64,000 bases of DNA. It comes from Cytobacillus sp. S13-E01. GTDB taxonomy: Bacteria; Bacillota; Bacilli; Bacillales; Bacillaceae_L. Within the stretch, counting starts at the first letter, position 1; every line of letters begins with the position of its first letter. The stretch lies in NCBI RefSeq assembly GCF_029193815.1, contig NZ_JARFVC010000009.1, positions 1 to 64,000 of the forward strand. The letters run 5' to 3'. This document shows positions 17,606-29,810 of this stretch, piece by piece. The translations under genes were made by a program, and so were the position numbers. Under the pieces are notes generated by a model that saw only the letters and a list, made by a program, of their open reading frames with translations, had not been told where the DNA came from and ran no database searches.

Positions 17606-18412
17606 TTGTATAGACCTATCGGTATTATCGACTCGGGAGTTGGCGGATTAACGGTAGCAAAAGAAATTATCCGTCAATTGCCAAAAGAAGAAGTAATCTA
17701 CTTAGGTGACACGGCTAGGTGTCCATATGGTCCAAGACCAAAGAATGAGGTAAGTCAATTTACATGGGAAATGACAAATCATTTAATGGCATATAATATA
17801 AAATTGCTTGTCATCGCTTGTAACACAGCGACTGCTCTTGTTTTGGACGATATTCAAGCAGAATTAAATATACCGGTAATTGGTGTTGTCTATCCAGGGG
17901 CTAGAACTGCACTGAAAGTGACTAAAAATCACCATGTAGGTGTTATAGGGACAAATAATACAATTAATAGCGGTGCTTATGAGGCAGCATTAAAATCAAT
18001 TAGTAATCAAATAGAAGTTGAAAGTCTAGCTTGTCCTAATTTCGTACCACTTGTTGAAAATGGCGAGTTTGAAGGCGAAAAGGCTGAAAGAATAGTGGCA
18101 GATTCCTTAGTTCCTATAAATGGAAGTAAGATTGATACCTTAATACTTGGTTGCACACACTATCCCTTACTCCGACAGATCATTCAGAAGTATGTTGGTG
18201 ATAAAGTAAGCCTAATATGCTCTGGAGATGAGACTGCTCGCGAGGTAAGCACAATTTTGTACTATAGTGGATTATTGAATAATGGTAACAGGAAAACGAA
18301 TCATTTATTTTTAACAACAGGTAAGAAAGACACCTTTCAGAAGATCGCAACACAGTGGTTTGAACACCCAATCGAAAATGTAGTATCAGTAAAACTTGAC
18401 TCCAGTAAATAG
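17606..18412 (+). CDS. racE: Glutamate racemase
   Basis: 268 residues. Supplies D-glutamate for peptidoglycan. The two catalytic cysteines are in ACNTATA (near residue 73) and GCTHYPL (near 184), with DSGVGGLTV at 9-17 and [11 protein letters not shown] near 38. The start is a TTG at 17606 behind TGAGGCG. Cotranscribed with the MarR gene; a terminator follows. Confidence 0.95.
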   Translation: MYRPIGIIDSGVGGLTVAKEIIRQLPKEEVIYLGDTARCPYGPRPKNEVSQFTWEMTNHLMAYNIKLLVIACNTATALVLDDIQAELNIPVIGVVYPGARTALKVTKNHHVGVIGTNNTINSGAYEAALKSISNQIEVESLACPNFVPLVENGEFEGEKAERIVADSLVPINGSKIDTLILGCTHYPLLRQIIQKYVGDKVSLICSGDETAREVSTILYYSGLLNNGNRKTNHLFLTTGKKDTFQKIATQWFEHPIENVVSVKLDSSK

Positions 18413-18424
18413 CTGGAGTTTTTT
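18398..18424 (+). terminator. Terminator after racE
   Basis: ACTCCAG and CTGGAGT pair around TAAATAG and are followed by TTTTTTG; the stem begins before the racE stop codon. Confidence 0.7.
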
Positions 18425-18467
18425 GTTGATATCAGAATTTATATATGAAAGCGTTTGTCCTGGTTTT

Positions 18468-18500
18468 GATGTCTAGCCCCGGTGCCACCGGGGCCTAAGG
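18468..18500 (+). repeat. Interspersed fold-back repeat, 3'-truncated fragment
   Basis: GATGTCTAGCCCCGGTGCCACCGG followed by CCTAAGGTC matches only the left arm of the family; the rest is lost. It lies between the racE terminator and gerM. Confidence 0.55.
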
Positions 18501-18624
18501 TCAGGAAGGAGTCTTTAAACACAACACTTTGAAGGTATGTACTATTTTCTTTTTATAAAAACGGTCTAAAAATAAAAATAGCTCGTATACATAGTAGTAC
18601 AAACTACCATGGGAGGGATTATGT

Positions 18625-19692
18625 ATGCGTGATTTAACGAAAGCAAAAATAGCAGCAACAGTTGTTGCTTCTTCAGTATTACTATCAGGATGTGGACTTT
18701 TTGGGGGAGAACCAGTTGTAGAAGAGATAGATCCACCACAAGAAGTTACCTTAACAAATGATGAAACATCGACAACAGAAACTACTACTGGAGAGTCGAC
18801 AGAAACGGTAGATGAGGCTACTACTGAAACGGTAACAAGAGAGCTATATCTAGTTGATAAAAATGGCATGGTAGTACCACAAACAGTGCAATTACCTAAA
18901 ACTGAAGGTGTAGCAAAACAAGTGCTTGAATACTTAGTTGTTGGTGGCCCTGTTACTGATATGTTACCAAACGGTTTTAGAGCTGTGTTACCACAAGATA
19001 CTCAGTTGAGTACAAACATGGATGGAGATACGGTCATTGTTGATTTTTCAAAAGAATTTGCAAACTATGAACCTGAAGATGAGTTAAAAATTTTGCAGGC
19101 TATTACATTTACGTTAACACAGTTTGATACAATTAAAAACGTTAAATTAACTATTAATGGTCATGAACAAGATGAAATGCCTGTTAATGGAACACCGATT
19201 GACGATGGTATGAACCGTGCAGATGGCATCAACCTTGATAATGGTGAGGTTGTCGATATAACAAATACGAAACCTGTCACATTATATTTTCTAGCCGAGA
19301 ATGCAGAGGGTGTTTACTATGTTCCTATTACAAAGCGTATAGACAAATCAGAAAATGATAATTTTGCAGCTATCGTTAATGAACTAATTCAAGGACCGGA
19401 TTATGATTCAAGTTTACTTAGTGGTTTTCAATCTGATGCTAAATTGCTAGGAGCTAAATATGAAAATGGAAAAGTGACACTGGATTTTAATGAAAATATT
19501 TATGGTAGCTTTGAAGAGAAAATGATTTCCAAACATGTTATCAATTCTTTAGTACTTTCACTTACCGAGCAACCTGGTGTTGAAAGTGTAGCTATTACTG
19601 TACAAGGAAATGCTGAAATTGTCACAGATGATGGAGAAAAAATAACAGAGCCTGTAACTCGTCCGGAAAAAGTGAACACTGGTAGTTTTTAA
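18625..19692 (+). CDS. gerM: Spore germination/sporulation lipoprotein GerM
   Basis: 355 residues. The signal peptide ends in the lipobox LLSGCG (cysteine near 23), so it should be lipid-anchored outside the membrane. A Thr/Glu-rich linker (about 40-70) leads to two GerM domains: one from about 76 (ELYLVDKNGMVVPQTVQL) and one from about 215 (VTLYFLAENAEGVYYVPI). In B. subtilis it supports engulfment and SpoIIIA-SpoIIQ assembly, and affects germination. GGGAGGG precedes ATG 18625. Confidence 0.92.
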   Translation: MRDLTKAKIAATVVASSVLLSGCGLFGGEPVVEEIDPPQEVTLTNDETSTTETTTGESTETVDEATTETVTRELYLVDKNGMVVPQTVQLPKTEGVAKQVLEYLVVGGPVTDMLPNGFRAVLPQDTQLSTNMDGDTVIVDFSKEFANYEPEDELKILQAITFTLTQFDTIKNVKLTINGHEQDEMPVNGTPIDDGMNRADGINLDNGEVVDITNTKPVTLYFLAENAEGVYYVPITKRIDKSENDNFAAIVNELIQGPDYDSSLLSGFQSDAKLLGAKYENGKVTLDFNENIYGSFEEKMISKHVINSLVLSLTEQPGVESVAITVQGNAEIVTDDGEKITEPVTRPEKVNTGSF

Positions 19693-19727
19693 TAGATAAA
19701 CTTTGATATACTATATATAGAATTAAA

Positions 19728-19761
19728 GAAGAGGTTGGCTTATGCCTACCTCTTCTTTAAT
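19728..19761 (+). terminator. Terminator after gerM
   Basis: AAGAAGAGGTTGGC and GCCTACCTCTTCTT form a long stem around TTAT; the T tail is short. No rph gene is found between gerM and rdgB. Confidence 0.65.
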
Positions 19762-19824
19762 GTAGGCTGTTTTCGTAAATATTGTAGGCATATAAATTCC
19801 TAGTTAAGAAAGTGGGGAACAAAC

Positions 19825-20439
19825 TTGAAACAAGTTCTTATAGCTACTACGAACAAAGGAAAGGTAATTGACTTCGAAACACTTCTAAATCCGCTAGGGA
19901 TAAAGGTGAAATCTTTGTTAGATTTTTCAAATCCTGTCGAAGTTGAAGAAACAGGTGTAACCTTTTTAGAAAACGCAATTTTAAAAGCAGAAGCCATTTC
20001 AAATCACTTTAATGCAATCGTTATAGCTGATGATTCGGGTCTAGCAATAGATGCTTTAAATGGAAGACCAGGGGTTTATTCTGCAAGATATGCAGGAGAA
20101 CAAAAAAACGATCAAGCCAATATTGAAAAAGTTTTGGACGAGCTAAGAGGAATACAAGCTGAAAAGCGAACAGCAAGATTCCATTGCGTCCTAGCATTAG
20201 CGATTCCAGGTAAAAATACAATCACTGTTGATGGAACATGTGAAGGCGTAATATCTGAGTCACCAATAGGAGAGCATGGCTTTGGCTATGATCCAATATT
20301 CTTTGTTCCGAAACTAAATAAAACAATGGCACAATTGACAAGGGACGAGAAAAATAAAATCAGCCATCGTGCAAAAGCCTTAAACCTATTAGTAGAACAA
20401 CTACACTACCTAGAATTAGATAAGGATACAAGCGTATGA
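19825..20439 (+). CDS. rdgB: XTP/dITP diphosphatase (RdgB/HAM1 family)
   Basis: 204 residues. The substrate motif TTNKGKV is at residues 8-14; [21 protein letters not shown] (DDSGL near 69, RPGVYSAR near 80) and GYDPIFFVP near 152 complete the HAM1 signature. It removes deaminated purine nucleotides (ITP, dITP, XTP). TTG start with GTGGGG upstream. Overlaps the next gene by 4 bases. Equivalent to B. subtilis ysnA, where rph lies immediately upstream; rph is absent here. Confidence 0.93.
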   Translation: MKQVLIATTNKGKVIDFETLLNPLGIKVKSLLDFSNPVEVEETGVTFLENAILKAEAISNHFNAIVIADDSGLAIDALNGRPGVYSARYAGEQKNDQANIEKVLDELRGIQAEKRTARFHCVLALAIPGKNTITVDGTCEGVISESPIGEHGFGYDPIFFVPKLNKTMAQLTRDEKNKISHRAKALNLLVEQLHYLELDKDTSV

Positions 20440-20948
20440 AGGCTTTAATCATAAGTGACAGTCATGGATTAACAGATGAACTCTTAAAGATCAAGGAAAG
20501 GCATAGGGTTGATGTAGATGTGATGATTCACTGTGGTGATTCAGAACTTGATTATAATTCAATTGAAATGAAACAATTTTTTTCAGTTCGTGGGAATTGT
20601 GACTTATTCAAAGAATATCCAAATGAGCTTACGTTAGATTTTGCTAATAGACGGGTTCTGGTCACACATGGACACTTATACAATGTTAAAATGACATTAA
20701 TGAACCTAAATTATCGAGCAAAAGAAATTGAGGCCTCGATTGTTTGTTTTGGGCATTCTCACATCGCTGGGGCAGAGCTAATTGATAATGTATTATTTAT
20801 CAACCCTGGGAGTATTCGCTTACCAAAAATGAGTCAAAAAAAAACGTATGCTATTCTTGAAATTAGCTCTAGCGATGCCATAGTTACTTTTTATGATCTT
20901 GCTGGCAATATAGTTGAATCATTGACAACTGTGGCTAACATAAAATAA
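20436..20948 (+). CDS. ysnB: YfcE/MJ0936-family metallophosphoesterase
   Basis: 170 residues. Calcineurin-like metal-binding motifs: SDSHG (7-11), HCGDSE (32-37), RGNCD (54-58), THGHLY (near 77) and FGHSHIAG (near 106). Such proteins cleave phosphodiesters in vitro; the physiological substrate is unclear. Coupled to rdgB through an ATGA overlap. Confidence 0.9.
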   Translation: MKALIISDSHGLTDELLKIKERHRVDVDVMIHCGDSELDYNSIEMKQFFSVRGNCDLFKEYPNELTLDFANRRVLVTHGHLYNVKMTLMNLNYRAKEIEASIVCFGHSHIAGAELIDNVLFINPGSIRLPKMSQKKTYAILEISSSDAIVTFYDLAGNIVESLTTVANIK

Positions 20949-20958
20949 AATGTAAATA

Positions 20959-20992
20959 GGTTGAGTATCGATTTGGTACTCAACCAAAAAAA
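20959..20992 (+). terminator. Terminator after ysnB
   Basis: GGTTGAGTA (20959-20967) and TACTCAACC (20977-20985) pair perfectly; the tail is A-rich on this strand, so the hairpin may also act for reverse transcription. Confidence 0.55.
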
Positions 20993-21006
20993 CTTTCGAA
21001 TAAGTA

Positions 21007-21035
21007 TTGACTTTAAATTTTACTTTGAGTATAAT
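21007..21035 (+). promoter_or_regulatory. Strong promoter of the tRNA-Arg locus
   Basis: TTGACT (21007-21012), 17-base spacer, TATAAT (21030-21035). Transcription from here would pass through all three 155-bp tandem units before reaching the intact tRNA about 500 bases downstream. Confidence 0.8.
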
Positions 21036-21071
21036 AAAAAATGTCGCTAATGAGTAACAATGAGTGATCGA

Positions 21072-21536
21072 GACCGATTACCAGAATTGGATAGAGCACG
21101 ACCGAATAAGCTACCTGAATAAACTTCAGCGTACTGATCGAGCCGCCTCTTGAATAATCTTCCTGAGATCAGGACGAAAAATAACTGAGTAAAGATTTCG
21201 CACACAATCTTATATTTATTTACTATGTCCCAGTAGCTCAGCTGGATAGAGCACGACCGAATAAGCTACCTGAATAAACTTCAGCGTACTGATCGAGCCG
21301 CCTCTTGAATAATCTTCCTGAGATCAGGACGAAAAATAACTGAGTAAAGATTTCACACACAATCTTATATTTATTTACTATGTCCCAGTAGCTCAGCTGG
21401 ATAGAGCACGACCGAATAAGCTACCTGAATAAACTTCAGCGTACTGATCGAGCCGCCTCTTGAATAAACTTCCTGAGATCAGGACGAAAAATAACTGAGT
21501 AAAGATTTCGCACACAATCTTATATTTATTTACTAT
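21072..21536 (+). repeat. Three 155-bp tandem units, each headed by the 5' end of tRNA-Arg
   Basis: Units start at 21072, 21227 and 21382, with the real tRNA at 21537, a period of exactly 155 bases. Units 2 and 3 begin with the first 27 bases of the tRNA (GTCCCAGTAGCTCAGCTGGA plus TAGAGCA), then diverge into a common 128-base tail. In unit 1 the first 14 or so bases of the head are altered. Tails differ by only a few substitutions. Each tail contains CTGAATAAACTTCAG and a CTGATC...GATCAG fold. The heads lack anticodon arm, T arm and acceptor 3' strand, so they cannot make a tRNA. Confidence 0.9.
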
Positions 21537-21613
21537 GTCCCAGTAGCTCAGCTGGATAGAGCATACGCCTTCTAAGCGTACGGTCGGGAGTTCGAATCTC
21601 TCCTGGGACGCCA
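21537..21613 (+). tRNA. tRNA-Arg (anticodon TCT)
   Basis: Complete cloverleaf: acceptor GTCCCAG/CTGGGAC, D arm GCTC...GAGC, anticodon stem TACGC/GCGTA with loop CTTCTAA (anticodon TCT, reads AGA/AGG), T arm GGGAG/CTCTC with TTCGAAT, discriminator G and an encoded CCA at 21611-21613. Confidence 0.96.
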
Positions 21614-21619
21614 TTTTAT

Positions 21620-21696
21620 AAATCCTGTTATGTTATTATTTATGAATATTTTGTCCTTCAAAATATTGATAAATAATAAATACAACAGGATTTTTT
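21620..21696 (+). terminator. Long terminator hairpin after the tRNA
   Basis: AAATCCTGTT pairs with AACAGGATTT, TTATTATTTAT with ATAAATAATAA, and ATATTTTG with CAAAATAT around TCCTT, followed by TTTTTTGTGTTTTT. The stem is unusually long (about 29 pairs) for a tRNA terminator. Confidence 0.75.
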
Positions 21697-21979
21697 GTGT
21701 TTTTAAAGTTCTCTTTGCTATCTCGAACAAATATAAAAATCAGGTCACTAAAAGGTTAATATTTGCACAAATCCTATTGAAATTCGATTGTAAACAAAAA
21801 GTAAGACAGTCCTCACAAAGGGGAAGCTGTCTTATTGACATTTCTTCAGGAAATTTGAAACGAAAAATAGAAAATATTTTAAAAAATTTAAATTTGTTAA
21901 AATCCTAATCTATCAATAATGTAAGCGAATACATTTAGTTCGACTAATCTAAATTATCTAATAATTCATAAAAAGGGTG
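21697..21979. other. AT-rich intergenic stretch without a convincing gene
   Basis: The short open frame across it lacks a ribosome binding site and runs through the tRNA terminator. AAGACAG (near 21803) and CTGTCTT (near 21828) could form a stem. I see no conserved element. Confidence 0.5.
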
Positions 21980-22008
21980 TTGACTCTTTATAAAAATGGG
22001 CGTAAGAT
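21980..22008 (+). promoter_or_regulatory. Promoter of ilvE
   Basis: TTGACT (21980-21985), 17-base spacer, TAAGAT (22003-22008), giving a leader of about 185 bases before ilvE with no recognised riboswitch. Confidence 0.6.
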
Positions 22009-22202
22009 AGGCTCAACCAAAGGTAATCAAACGAAATTGAATGTAAAAATAGCAAGAAAATTTTACAACAATAGATCCCTTTACAATAGCATAATATCAT
22101 TCAATAATTGGGTGTTTTGCCAGCTTAATGGATTATTTTTTTACCTTTTATTTTCATTGGTTTAAAGCATCAATTTGCAAAAGTCTAAAGGGGTGTAGAT
22201 TA

Positions 22203-23108
22203 GTGAGCGATCAATGGATTTATTTAAATGATCAGTTCGTTAAAAAAGAGGACGCCAAGATTTCGGTATATGACCACGGTTTCTTATATGGTGATGGTGT
22301 CTTTGAAGGAATTCGAGTGTATAGTGGAAACGTTTATAAGCTGGAGGAACATATTGAAAGATTATATGATTCAGCGAAGTCAATCTTATTAACCATACCC
22401 TACTCGAAGGATGAATTCACTTCACTTGTCGTAGAATCAGTAAGGAAAAACGAAATTGAAAGTGCGTATATAAGAATTGTCGTTTCACGGGGTGTTGGTG
22501 ATTTAGGCCTGGATCCATACAACTGTAAAAAAGCTCAAGTAGTTATTATTGTAGAGCCTTTATCAATTTTCCCAAAAAAATTATATGAAACAGGGATAGA
22601 TATAGTAACAGTTGCAACAAGAAGGAACAGACCAGACGTGCTGAGCCCAAAGGTAAAATCATTAAACTATTTAAACAATGTATTAGTTAGAATTGAAGCC
22701 CGATTGGCTAATGTGAGTGAGGCTCTTATGCTTAACGATCAGGGCTATGTAGCAGAAGGATCAGCTGACAACGTCTTTATCATAAAAAATAATAAAATCC
22801 TGACACCGCCAGGCTATGTTGGAGCGCTAGAAGGAATAACACGAAACGCAATTATTGAAATTGCAACTGAGCTTGGATATGAAGTTCGTGAAGAGCCATT
22901 TACACGTCATGATGTTTATACAGCGCAAGAAGTATTCTTAACTGGGACAGCTGCTGAAGTAATAGCTGTCGTTAAGGTTGATGGTCGCCCGATTGGCGAA
23001 GGTGTTCCTGGTAAGCATACAACTAGGTTACTAGAAATGTTTAGACAAAAAGTTGTTAGTGATGGTGTGAAGGTTTATGAAGTCCACAACAGTAGTAATG
23101 TAGGCTGA
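22203..23108 (+). CDS. ilvE: Branched-chain amino-acid aminotransferase (fold type IV)
   Basis: 301 residues from GTG 22203, preceded by AAGGGG; the open frame further upstream has no homology to the family. Class IV aminotransferase features: YDHGFLYGDGVFEGIRVY near 25-42, the PLP lysine in LSPKVKSLNYLNN near 155, and LTGTAAEVIAV near 250. It converts branched-chain 2-oxo acids to Val, Leu and Ile. It directly precedes the T-box and ilvB, so its transcript probably reads into the leader. Confidence 0.92.
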   Translation: MSDQWIYLNDQFVKKEDAKISVYDHGFLYGDGVFEGIRVYSGNVYKLEEHIERLYDSAKSILLTIPYSKDEFTSLVVESVRKNEIESAYIRIVVSRGVGDLGLDPYNCKKAQVVIIVEPLSIFPKKLYETGIDIVTVATRRNRPDVLSPKVKSLNYLNNVLVRIEARLANVSEALMLNDQGYVAEGSADNVFIIKNNKILTPPGYVGALEGITRNAIIEIATELGYEVREEPFTRHDVYTAQEVFLTGTAAEVIAVVKVDGRPIGEGVPGKHTTRLLEMFRQKVVSDGVKVYEVHNSSNVG

Positions 23109-23119
23109 CAAAAAAATAT

Positions 23120-23432
23120 TGAAAACGTTGAAGAGGAAAAGTAGTCAGTGGGATTGGTTTCAACAGAGAGCCGGGGATGCTGAAATCCGGTGTAACCAAC
23201 ACATGATGAACTCGCCTCGGAGTACCGGCTTGAAAGTTTACGAGTAAAGTCGGTCGGGTGTTGTCACAACTGCACTCGTTAGCAAAACGAACAGTATTTA
23301 AAACTGTTCATAAGGTGATCAAATGGTGATCATGAATAAGGGTGGTACCGTGGAAATGCAATTTTGCCTTTTCACCCCTTAGTCCTACTAGCAGTATGTA
23401 GGTCTAAGTGGTGGAAGGCATTTTATTTTTAT
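23120..23432 (+). promoter_or_regulatory. Leucine T-box leader of the ilv-leu operon
   Basis: The T-box sequence AAGGGTGGTACCGTGG is at 23338-23353. In stem I, GAGG (23132 region) pairs with CCTC, with AAAAGTA on the left of the specifier loop and GAACTCG on the right, giving the specifier CTC (leucine) at 23211-23213. The terminator pairs TGCCTTTTCACC with GGTGGAAGGCA (23365-23420) and ends TTTTATTTTT. Uncharged tRNA-Leu should allow read-through into ilvB. Confidence 0.93.
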
Positions 23433-23478
23433 CTAAATTCAGGTAAAACTTGAATTTCTAGGGGGAGGAAGAAGATAA

Positions 23479-25197
23479 ATGGGAGCAAAAGCGAAGGTGG
23501 AGGAAAGTAAGGATACTTCCACTAAACTAAGCGGTGCGATGATGCTTGTGGAGGCTTTGAAAGAGGAAAAGGTAGAAGTGCTTTTTGGGTATCCTGGGGG
23601 GGCAGTTCTACCTATCTATGATAAATTATATGATTCAGGAATTTTTCATGTACTTACTCGCCATGAGCAAGGTGGGATACATGCTGCTGAAGGCTATGCA
23701 AGGGTATCGGGTAAGCCAGGAGTCGTAATTGCTACGTCAGGTCCGGGAGCAACTAACATTGTTACAGGACTTACCGATGCCATGATTGACTCCTTACCAC
23801 TAGTTGTATTTACCGGTCAAGTAGCTTCAACAGTCATTGGTTCTGATGCTTTCCAAGAAGCTGATGTATTAGGAATCACAATGCCAATTACAAAATATAG
23901 CTATCAAGTTAGAAATGTTAACGATTTACCAAAAATTATTAAAGAAGCATTTCATATTGCGACAACTGGTCGTCCTGGTCCAGTATTAATCGATATTCCA
24001 AAAGACATTACAACACAGGAGGGAGACTTTTCATATAATCAGGAGATTAGTCTCCCCGGCTATCAACCAACAATTAAACCAAACCATCTACAAATTCGTA
24101 AGCTTGTTGAAGCAGTAAGTCATTCAAAGAGACCAGTTATTCTAGCAGGTGCCGGAGTACTACATGCCAAAGCTACAGCTGAGTTAAAGCTGTATGCTGA
24201 ACAACAGAACATACCTGTTATTCATACCCTTCTAGGTTTAGGTGGTTTTCCGGCTGATCATCCGCAATTTTTGGGTATGGCTGGTATGCATGGTACATAC
24301 ACAGCAAACATGGCGCTATATGAATGTGATTTACTCATTAGCATTGGGGCACGGTTTGATGATCGCGTAACTGGAAATTTAAAGTCTTTTGCACCAAAAG
24401 CAGTGGTTGCTCATATTGACATTGATCCTGCAGAAATTGGTAAAAATGTCCCAACGCAAATTCCTGTGGTTGGAGATGCGAAAGAAGTCATTGAACAATT
24501 GATCCACCAAGATGGTAAACAGAGTGACAACAATGCTTGGTGTAAATTGTTAGACGAATGGAAACAGGAGTATCCACTTTGTTATAAAAATGAAGAGCAA
24601 GTGCTAAAACCACAGAAGCTAATTGAACTAATCTATAAACATACTAAAGGAAACGCGATTGTGACTACTGATGTTGGTCAGCATCAGATGTGGACTGCAC
24701 AATATTATAAATTCAAAAACCCAAACCATTGGGTAACATCCGGTGGATTAGGAACGATGGGATTTGGTTTTCCGGCCGCAATTGGTGCCCAGCTTGCCGA
24801 TAGATCTGCATTGGTTGTTGCAATTGTTGGTGATGGTGGCTTCCAAATGACCTTGCAAGAGCTTTCAGTTATTCAAGAACTTAATTTACCGGTTAAGGTA
24901 ATGATAGTTAACAACCAGGCACTTGGTATGGTAAGGCAATGGCAGGAAATCTTCTTTGAACAAAGGTATTCACATTCGTTAATCCCAAATCAGCCTAACT
25001 TTTTAAAGCTGGCAGAAGCATACAGTATCAAAGGGCTTCAAGCCCATACAGAAGCTGAAGCAGAGCAAGTATTAAAGGAGGCGATGGAATACAATGGACC
25101 AGTATTAATGGATTTTAGAGTCGTTGCAACTGAAAATGTCTATCCGATGGTTGCACCGGGAAAAGGTCTTCATGAAATGGTAGGTGTAAAGCTGTGA
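23479..25197 (+). CDS. ilvB: Acetolactate synthase large subunit
   Basis: 572 residues. ThDP enzyme joining pyruvate with pyruvate or 2-oxobutyrate. N-terminal [17 protein letters not shown] with catalytic glutamate in [15 protein letters not shown] near 55-68; TSGPGATN; central FAD region [11 protein letters not shown]-terminal ThDP/Mg motif [12 protein letters not shown]...[13 protein letters not shown] near 450-485. GGGGGAGG precedes ATG 23479. First gene after the leucine T-box; overlaps ilvH by 4 bases. Confidence 0.96.
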   Translation: MGAKAKVEESKDTSTKLSGAMMLVEALKEEKVEVLFGYPGGAVLPIYDKLYDSGIFHVLTRHEQGGIHAAEGYARVSGKPGVVIATSGPGATNIVTGLTDAMIDSLPLVVFTGQVASTVIGSDAFQEADVLGITMPITKYSYQVRNVNDLPKIIKEAFHIATTGRPGPVLIDIPKDITTQEGDFSYNQEISLPGYQPTIKPNHLQIRKLVEAVSHSKRPVILAGAGVLHAKATAELKLYAEQQNIPVIHTLLGLGGFPADHPQFLGMAGMHGTYTANMALYECDLLISIGARFDDRVTGNLKSFAPKAVVAHIDIDPAEIGKNVPTQIPVVGDAKEVIEQLIHQDGKQSDNNAWCKLLDEWKQEYPLCYKNEEQVLKPQKLIELIYKHTKGNAIVTTDVGQHQMWTAQYYKFKNPNHWVTSGGLGTMGFGFPAAIGAQLADRSALVVAIVGDGGFQMTLQELSVIQELNLPVKVMIVNNQALGMVRQWQEIFFEQRYSHSLIPNQPNFLKLAEAYSIKGLQAHTEAEAEQVLKEAMEYNGPVLMDFRVVATENVYPMVAPGKGLHEMVGVKL

Positions 25198-25712
25198 AAC
25201 GAATTATTACATTAACGGTTCATAATCGAGCTGGTGTATTAAATAGAATTACTGGGCTGTTTACTAAACGGCATTACAATATCGAAAGTATAGCTGTTGG
25301 TCATACAGAAACAGAAGGAATATCAAGAATGACTTTTGTAATTCATGTTGAAGATGAAAGAGGCATTGAACAAATTTCGAAACAACTTAACAAACAGATT
25401 GATGTACTTAAGGTAATGGATATCACCAATCAAGCCATTGTTGCAAGAGAACTAGCACTTATAAAGGTTGGAGCAACTACTGCTTCAAGGAATGAGGTTT
25501 ATAGCCTTATAGAACCTTTCCGTGCATCAATAATTGATGTCAGTCGTGACAGTTTAATCGTCCAAGTAACCGGAGAATCAGAAAAGGTTGAGGCATTGAT
25601 TGATCTATTGAGGCCTTTTGGGATAAAGGAAATAGCTAGAACTGGTACGACAGCATTTACACGTGGGAATCAAAAACAAGTGACAACGATTAAACCATAC
25701 TCAATCGTTTAA
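25194..25712 (+). CDS. ilvH: Acetolactate synthase small (regulatory) subunit
   Basis: 172 residues. N-terminal ACT domain [20 protein letters not shown] (with [11 protein letters not shown]) binds valine for feedback inhibition; a C-terminal ALS-associated domain follows from about 80. GTG start overlaps the ilvB stop, ensuring coupled synthesis of the two subunits. Confidence 0.95.
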   Translation: MKRIITLTVHNRAGVLNRITGLFTKRHYNIESIAVGHTETEGISRMTFVIHVEDERGIEQISKQLNKQIDVLKVMDITNQAIVARELALIKVGATTASRNEVYSLIEPFRASIIDVSRDSLIVQVTGESEKVEALIDLLRPFGIKEIARTGTTAFTRGNQKQVTTIKPYSIV

Positions 25713-25721
25713 ATAAATTAA

Positions 25722-28302
<2,581 letters not shown>

Positions 28303-28352
28303 GTTAAGGTTTAATTAAATACAAGATTACAATATTTTTGTACTTAGTTTTA

Positions 28353-28480
28353 GTGTGTAGCTCCGGGCGCCATCGGACCAGAACTCATAAGCCAGCCGCT
28401 TCTAAAAGGCAAAGAACGCCTTTTTTAGAAACGTTCGTCTTATGGTTGTCGCCGATAAACGGGCGCCCTACGCATCTTAT
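28353..28480 (+). repeat. Interspersed fold-back repeat, copy between leuA and leuB
   Basis: GTGTGTAGCTCCGGGCGCCATCGG on the left (given as TAGCTCCGGGCGCCATCGG) and GCCGATAAACGGGCGCCCTACGC on the right, with the inner hairpin AAGGC...GCCTT enclosed by CATAAGCC and TCTTATGG. The copy is somewhat degenerate (TCTTAT end). It ends within two bases of the leuB ribosome binding site, so its folding could affect leuB translation or operon polarity. Confidence 0.85.
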
Positions 28481-28498
28481 TTAAAAGGAGGAGATCTC

Positions 28499-29614
28499 AT
28501 GGGTAAGCGGAAGATTGCAGTTTTACCTGGTGATGGTATTGGAAAAGAAGTAGCACGTGGTGCAGTAGAGATTTTAAAAGCTGTCGGAGAACAATTTCAT
28601 CATGAATTTCAGTTCAGCTATGGCCTGATTGGTGGGGAAGCAATCGATGTTGAAGGTTCTCCTTTACCCCAAGATACAGTTTCACTATGCCAAAACGTTG
28701 ATGCGGTACTACTAGGTGCAGTAGGAGGACCGAAATGGGATGAAAATCCTCCACAACTTCGCCCTGAAAAAGGGTTGCTACAAATTCGAAAATCACTAAA
28801 TCTATTTGCTAATATTAGACCTGTTTCTTCTCATAGTAGTTTATCGGATTCTTCGCCGCTTAAAAAGGAAATTATTGAAAACGTGGATTTCGTCATTGTC
28901 CGAGAACTAACAGGAGGTTTATATTTTGGTAAGCCTAGTGGAAGATCTGTAGAAAATGGTGAGGAATTCGTTGTTGATACTCTTTACTATAAGAGAGAAG
29001 AGATGCGAAGAATTTTAACCACTGCTTTCGAATTAGCAATGTCTAGAAATAAAAAGGTTACTTCAGTTGACAAGGCGAATGTGCTTGAGTCAAGTAAAAT
29101 GTGGCGTGAAGTTGCAGTGGAACTATCTAAAGAGTATAAAGAAGTAACGCTTGAACATATGCTTGTCGATAATGCAGCCATGCAACTAATTCGTAATCCT
29201 AGACAATTTGACGTTATTGTCACAGAAAATATGTTTGGAGATATTTTGAGTGACGAAGCTTCGATGATAGTAGGTTCCTTAGGAATGTTACCTTCTGCAA
29301 GTCTTTCAACTTCGGGGCCTAATTTATATGAACCAATTCATGGCTCGGCACCTGATATTGCAGGTAAAGAAATCGCAAATCCAATTGCGATGATTTTATC
29401 AGCATCAATGATGTTAAAGCATTCGTTTAACATGGTAGAAGAAGCTGAGGCAATTGAAAAAGCAGTAGATTCAGTTTTGGCAGCAGGCTATAGAACTGCG
29501 GATGTTCAACAATTTGGAAAAAGAACAGTCTCAACTACCGAGATGGTTGAGCTGGTAAAAGCAGCGTTAGCTGAAGATAACGCTATTACAAACATCATGT
29601 CTGCATATGCGTGA
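28499..29614 (+). CDS. leuB: 3-isopropylmalate dehydrogenase
   Basis: 371 residues from ATG 28499 with AAAAGGAGGAGAT upstream; the longer open frame from 28442 lies in the repeat. Features: LPGDGIGKEV near 8-17, GAVGGPKWD near 75, RELTGGLYFGKPSGR near 135-150, and the metal-binding aspartates in VTENMFGDILSDEASM near 245. Oxidative decarboxylation in leucine synthesis. Flanked on both sides by copies of the interspersed repeat. Confidence 0.96.
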   Translation: MGKRKIAVLPGDGIGKEVARGAVEILKAVGEQFHHEFQFSYGLIGGEAIDVEGSPLPQDTVSLCQNVDAVLLGAVGGPKWDENPPQLRPEKGLLQIRKSLNLFANIRPVSSHSSLSDSSPLKKEIIENVDFVIVRELTGGLYFGKPSGRSVENGEEFVVDTLYYKREEMRRILTTAFELAMSRNKKVTSVDKANVLESSKMWREVAVELSKEYKEVTLEHMLVDNAAMQLIRNPRQFDVIVTENMFGDILSDEASMIVGSLGMLPSASLSTSGPNLYEPIHGSAPDIAGKEIANPIAMILSASMMLKHSFNMVEEAEAIEKAVDSVLAAGYRTADVQQFGKRTVSTTEMVELVKAALAEDNAITNIMSAYA

Positions 29615-29666
29615 TAAATGATAATATCAGAATATGTGCAAATATAAAATTGGGTAGCTAGTTTAA

Positions 29667-29794
29667 GTGTCTAGCTCCGGGCGCCATCGGACCTGAGGTC
29701 ATAAGCCAATCCCTTCCCGAAGGCAAAAAACGCCTTCAGTCAGGGCTCGTCTTATGCTTGTCGCCGCAAGGCGGGCGCGCCTTGCGCTTTTCTT
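29667..29794 (+). repeat. Interspersed fold-back repeat, copy between leuB and leuC
   Basis: GTGTCTAGCTCCGGGCGCCA on the left, GGCGGGCGCGCCTTGCGCTTTTCTTA on the right (right arm starts GGCGGGCGCG), with CCCGAAGGC/GCCTTCAGTCAGGG as the inner hairpin. A terminator-like hairpin follows at 29811. Confidence 0.88.
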
Positions 29795-29810
29795 AGAAAT
29801 TATTAATAAA

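Noticed and set aside
21072-21536. CRISPR array
   Set aside because: The 155-bp tandem units are whole-unit repeats without short repeats alternating with unique spacers, and no cas genes are present.
21393-21614. Reverse-strand open frame over the tRNA-Arg and its tandem units
   Set aside because: The peptide starts with the antisense of the tRNA 3' half, a familiar artefact of tRNA genes.
21630-22165. Two short plus-strand open frames upstream of ilvE
   Set aside because: No ribosome binding site; the first begins inside the tRNA terminator and the second covers the ilvE promoter and leader.
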